The translations under genes were made by a program, and so were the position numbers. Under the pieces are notes generated by a model, which did no database searches, was not told the DNA's origin, and was given only the letters and a program-made list of their open reading frames with translations. Of a stretch of 64,000 nucleotides of DNA, positions 60,462-64,000 are shown piece by piece. Origin of the DNA: Xylogone sp. PMI_703 (lineage: Eukaryota > Ascomycota > Leotiomycetes); contig JAJTUQ010000005.1 in assembly GCA_021399445.1 (NCBI GenBank), positions 1,798,001 through 1,862,000 of the forward strand, given 5' to 3'. Position 1 is the stretch's first letter, and every line of letters starts with the position of its first letter.

Positions 60462-63400
60462 TCAAGCATGTGTTAACATATGTCTTGTAAGACTGAATTT
60501 TTGGCTAAAAGCTCTATCGCAATGAGGACAGCTATATGGTTTCTCCCCTGTGTGCACTCTTATATGTTCTGTGAGATACTCTTTTCGAGTAAATCTTTTA
60601 TCGCAATGGGGACAGCTATATGAGCTCTCTCCGGTATGTATTAGCATATGTCTTGTAAGATGGTGATTTCGAGTAAAGGTTTTATCGCAATGGGGACAGC
60701 TATATGGTTTCTCCCCTGTGTGCCCTCTTATATGTATTGTGAGATGTACCTTTCGAGTAAAACTTTTATCGCAATGGGGACAGCTATATGAACTCTCTCC
60801 GGTATGTATTCTGATATGTCTTGTGAGGTCATCATTACGAGCAAAAGTTCGATTGCAATGGGGACAGCTATATGGTTTCTCCCCTGTGTGCCCTCTTATA
60901 TGTACTGTGAGATGTTCCTTTCGAGTAAAACTTTTATCGCAATGGGGACAGCTATATGAACTCTCTCCGGTATGTATTCTGATATGTCTTGTGAGGTCAT
61001 GTTTTACGCCAAAAGCTTTATCGCAATGAGGACAGCTATATGGTTTCTGCCCGGTATGTGTTCTTATGTGACGGGTCAAGCGGGACGTGGACGGAAATAC
61101 TTTGCCACAGCTCGGGCAACCATAGGGACCGCTCTCTGCAGACAAGCTCTTGAGAAGTGCCGCTGGCTGCAGCAAATCACCACCTTGGTTATGCTCTATG
61201 TGGCTGCCAATATGTTGAGTAAGTTTCAACTTGTCAGCACAGTGTTGAGGACAGTAAGGGCATATTAGGGAGCGAGGACGGTAGTTATTCCACTTCTGTT
61301 GTAGCACAGTTTTTGCAACATCATTATACTATTTTATATTATTAACATAGTCCCAAATATTTGTGACACTGCTTACCATTTCATCTACGAACGATTTCCA
61401 GTCCGTGTCATGATGCTGCAATAGGCAAGGATGTGGCTTGTGTACTTTGCAGGTGCTTCCCTGTATACTCTTGCTCTTATTGAAGCAACGCCCGCGGTTA
61501 TTGTTCTTGGAAGCATGCTCAAGGACCAAATGGCGTGGGTTACAGCAGCCTGATTTCCCATGGTTGCACAGGTGAGATACTTCCAGGTTTTCTAATTATA
61601 TTAGCATTGGCATTTATCTTTGACTGTATGAAGGCACAAACCAATGACCATCTTTTCCCATTCCCAGGGAGTGAGTCTACCAGAGGCCAGCATTATCTTT
61701 CGAAGCATATGGGTTTTACAATAGGGATGCTTGGGAGGCTTGCATCTTCTTCCCCTCTGGATCCGCTTGCACTCATATGAGGTCAGGCACCTATTACTCA
61801 GGTCGGAGAGATTTGTTTGGTCCTTGTTTACGGCCTGTAGACCATACTCCTCTTCAGGGTTGTCAATCCAGAGACTCAATCGTTTCCAGGCCCATTTGCA
61901 CATCCGTTCTCTTGCATGCCCATCGAAAGCTAGTTTGGAATATTCGCCGCGAGTCATTTTGCCATATGCGAGCCTAGCATGCTCTTTATCAAATTGTTTC
62001 CGAGCAGCTTTTGAGACGACCCTGAGATGGTTAATCCCGGGCAAAATCTTTCCTCCAGTATACTCTTGCTCTATATCCTGATGATAGTCAGGATTCTGCT
62101 CATGTTCAGACTCTGAATCTGAATCAAATTCAGAATCAAGATCGGACTCGGAGGAGGATTCGGTGCCATTCTCAGACTGCGAATCGCTTTCAGAGCTGGT
62201 GTCAATGCTCAAATTGCCATTTGTATCTCTGCTGACTTCTGGCATATCTTTGAGGAGAACTGGGAGGCTGTTGTCTACATCTCCGGGCATTGTCCTCCGA
62301 AGGAGCCAATTTGTGACTTCCGGCAGCAGCTCAGATCGGTATCCCTCTGGATCGGAAAAGTAGTCTGGAGCTCTACCGTCTCTAAGGTACGAGTCAATGA
62401 CCTTGACAATAGCATATCCGCAACTCCACCCATCGGATGGTCCAAACTGGAGGAGGTTGATTGTCCCTGTCCAGCCCAAGTTGAATGCATTGCTGAGGGC
62501 GCTCATCAGGTTGGTGGCTGCCTCTGTGTCGCTTAATCCAGCCATACTATCAAAGACCGTGACCAGCCCGCTCCGTCTCTCAAAGTCCACCAGTTGCCAG
62601 TGATTGCCGCCTACATGTAAAGCTATCAGCGTCCTTTGACCTGCTTTTAATGCGGGTATTAAGCATGTGGCCCGCTCCTTGGGATTAAAATGAAGGAAGT
62701 GGGGGGAACAAAGTGCCCCAGCTATGCCAATATCTCTTAATTCTGGCTCAACGAGGTGATGACCTGAGTGTTCTATCATCATACACAAGATTGCCCGAAG
62801 CGTATCGTCATCGAGCCAGGTGCAGTCTCCCGTCATTAGTTCAATGACGTGCTCTACAGTAGGCAACATCGATGTGACCCATTCTTTGTCTGTGAGATCA
62901 CTGTCATAGACCTTGATGCTTTCTACTGTATTATCTTGAGAGCTGCTTGGTATGTCAGTCTCGATTTCAATTCCATGGGGGGAGGAGGGAGAGGGGCAGG
63001 TTGAATTGGCACTTGTCTCCGGCGCTGGGACTCGCGTGAGCTCTTCTATTGCTGTAATTATCGGTTCGTCCTCCAGCTCAATAGGTGCTATCACGTCCGT
63101 CTCGTGGCTTGATTCAACTGCCTCTTCTGGAGCGGGCATGGTCTCAGTGGCGGGTTCGTTCGAGACTTCATTTATCATAGCGGGATCGGACTCGTTACCT
63201 GCAGAAGCATCAGCAGACTCATTATCAATAGCAGGTTCAGGGTTGATCTCATGTGTAGTATGAGTCTCATGTGGAGGTGAGGAAGGTGAGGAGGGTTCAT
63301 GCGTGGCTTCATTAGCTAGCTGATACGCATTGTCTATTATATGTTTATCGGCATCAACTGTGGATACCGTTTTAGCGGTTGGTAGACCGCTATTAGTTGT

Positions 63401-64000
63401 AGAAGTCCTTCCTTGAGGCCTCGTGGGAATATCACGCCTGGTATCCCGGCGGTTGCACTCATTGTAGTATCGGCCGTAGTCCTGTCGTGAGTATTGTTGT
63501 GGACTGGGCCAATCATCTTGATAATAGGGACGCCTTTGTGAATAGTATCCGTCATCTTGGCGGGGCCCTTCTCGCGGCCATGAATGTCGAGGACGAGAAT
63601 ATGAGTCATATTGCTCATCTCGCAGCGGGTATTGACGAGGAGATGAATATCTGTGAGCATATTCATCTCGGTGGTAGTCCTGCGGGCGGCAACGTTCATA
63701 TTGTTCGTCTCGAGGCCGCTTCTGCTCTCGGTATTCTTCATACCTGCGATTCTCCTCTCCGTCCTGGCGGTGTCCGTGCTCTTGACGGTATTGACTTGGC
63801 CGGTATGAATGCTCTGAGCTTTGGCGAGGCGACCGCGAACGGGGAGCTGATGACGGTCCCTGGCTGCATGGTGGTTGCGGTTGGGCTTTGATTGAAAGTA
63901 AGTTGTCATATCGTAGACCTTTTGCCAATCTTCTTTCTAGCTCCTCCCTTAGGTATTTTCTATGAGCAGCATCCTTGCCCCGTTTTAAGAGATACTCCAC
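60462..64000 (-). CDS. Ulp1-like protease / His-Me finger / C2H2-array fusion protein, 5' partial
   Basis: The frame enters from the right edge. Exons on the minus strand are 64000-61642, 61591-61347 and 61295-60462, giving 1145 visible residues. Parts in order: an Arg/Tyr/Gln/Asp-rich region (about 60-200); an acidic Glu/Ser/Pro linker; a C48 Ulp1/SENP-like protease domain (about 375-560) with H467 in GGNHWQLVDF, D484 in VFDSM, Q520 and C527 in LQFGPSDGWSCGY; an Asp/Glu/Ser stretch; a His-Me-finger zinc-binding module (about 760-840) with EVSHLCNHGK, CCNPRHLVLE and a Cys/His tail; then nine C2H2 fingers ending at the stop. Intron 1 (61641-61592, GTTTGT to TTAG, branch TGCTAAT) is well supported because it restores the IENLEVSHLC motif. 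Intron 2 (61346-61296) removes an in-frame TAG. The finger frame has no ATG before its sixth tandem finger, which argues against a separate gene. A mobile-element or selfish origin is possible; function unknown. Confidence 0.75.
60465..61115 (-). repeat. Tandem C2H2 finger array with 168-base higher-order unit
   Basis: Eight fingers follow one another at 84-base spacing. From the second tandem finger on, linkers alternate strictly between TGESSYSCPHC and TGEKPYSCPHC, so the repeating unit is two fingers (56 codons, 168 bases), present three times plus a remainder. The nucleotide sequence is also strongly repeated (GCAATGGGGACAGCTATATG recurs). This points to recent unequal duplication. Confidence 0.85.
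61296..61346 (-). other. 51-base intron with in-frame stop, before the zinc-finger exon
   Basis: On the minus strand it runs GTTAAT to CAACAG. The length is a multiple of three and the flanking frames are the same. If it is spliced, WDY joins directly to KWNNYRPRS and the fingers are attached. If retained, translation ends at TAG after five codons (VNNIK), producing a protease plus His-Me protein without fingers. The branch-point match is weak, so this junction is less certain than the first. Confidence 0.55.

Noticed and set aside
60718..61268. Plus-strand frames over the zinc-finger exon (103 and 98 codons)
   Set aside because: They are repetitive shadows of the C2H2 array on the opposite strand.
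61329..61529. Independent 66-residue gene
   Set aside because: It has no convincing ATG start and is the middle exon of the fusion gene; the upstream intron restores the SHLC motif in frame.
63337..63909. 190-codon minus and 134-codon plus frames in the N-terminal part of the fusion gene
   Set aside because: Alternate-frame shadows of the long Arg/Tyr/Gln-rich coding frame.
1..64000. CRISPR arrays, bacterial operons, riboswitches, complete transposons with reverse transcriptase or transposase
   Set aside because: None is visible. The window is eukaryotic in gene structure, and no mobile-element polyprotein or terminal repeats were recognised apart from the speculative link of the Ulp1-like domain.

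Overview
The window looks like nuclear DNA of a filamentous ascomycete (Pezizomycotina). Genes carry short GT-AG introns of about 50-110 bases, often with CTAAC/CTAAT-like branch points, and include orthologues of well-known ascomycete regulators: the carbon catabolite repressor CreA/CRE1 and the Ndt80-fold regulator VIB-1/XprG. The CRE1 N-terminus resembles those I know from Leotiomycetes (Botrytis, Sclerotinia), so that class is my best guess, but it is not proven. I saw no rRNA, convincing tRNA, CRISPR or recognisable LTR element.

Layout. 1-748 is the 3' end of a leucine-rich-repeat-like gene. 2467-4988 (minus) is vib-1, followed by about 15.6 kb without a recognisable gene. 20604-30727 is a compact housekeeping block: tim21 (minus), diverging from a Glo3-type ArfGAP gene (plus), then PNS1, a SUR7/PalI family gene and a RAD51-paralogue gene, all on the plus strand. 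I rebuilt the exon structure of these genes and every splice junction keeps frame. A 9.2 kb gap follows, then the single-exon cre1 gene (39899-41206, minus). About 19 kb without a recognisable gene follows, rich in short palindromic motifs (TACGGAGTA, TACAGTAC). At the right edge (60462-64000, minus) lies a large gene that leaves the window.

The right-edge gene is the most unusual object. Two small introns restore one frame joining an Arg/Tyr/Gln-rich N-terminus, a Ulp1/SENP-like cysteine protease domain with an apparently intact H-D-Q-C set, a His-Me-finger (homing-endonuclease-type) zinc-binding module, and nine C2H2 fingers, eight of them in tandem. The array grew by duplication of a 168-base two-finger unit, and its DNA-contact positions vary. 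The second intron is 51 bases (3n) and contains an in-frame TAG, so keeping it would yield a form without fingers.

The two regulators, vib-1 and cre1, are about 36 kb apart and both have multi-kilobase gene-free flanks. In Neurospora VIB-1 and CRE-1 act in the same glucose-sensing/repression circuit, so their linkage is noteworthy. The genes between them serve mitochondrial import (Tim21), Golgi-ER traffic (Glo3), the plasma membrane (Pns1, Sur7) and recombinational repair (RAD51 paralogue); there is no sign of a common pathway.
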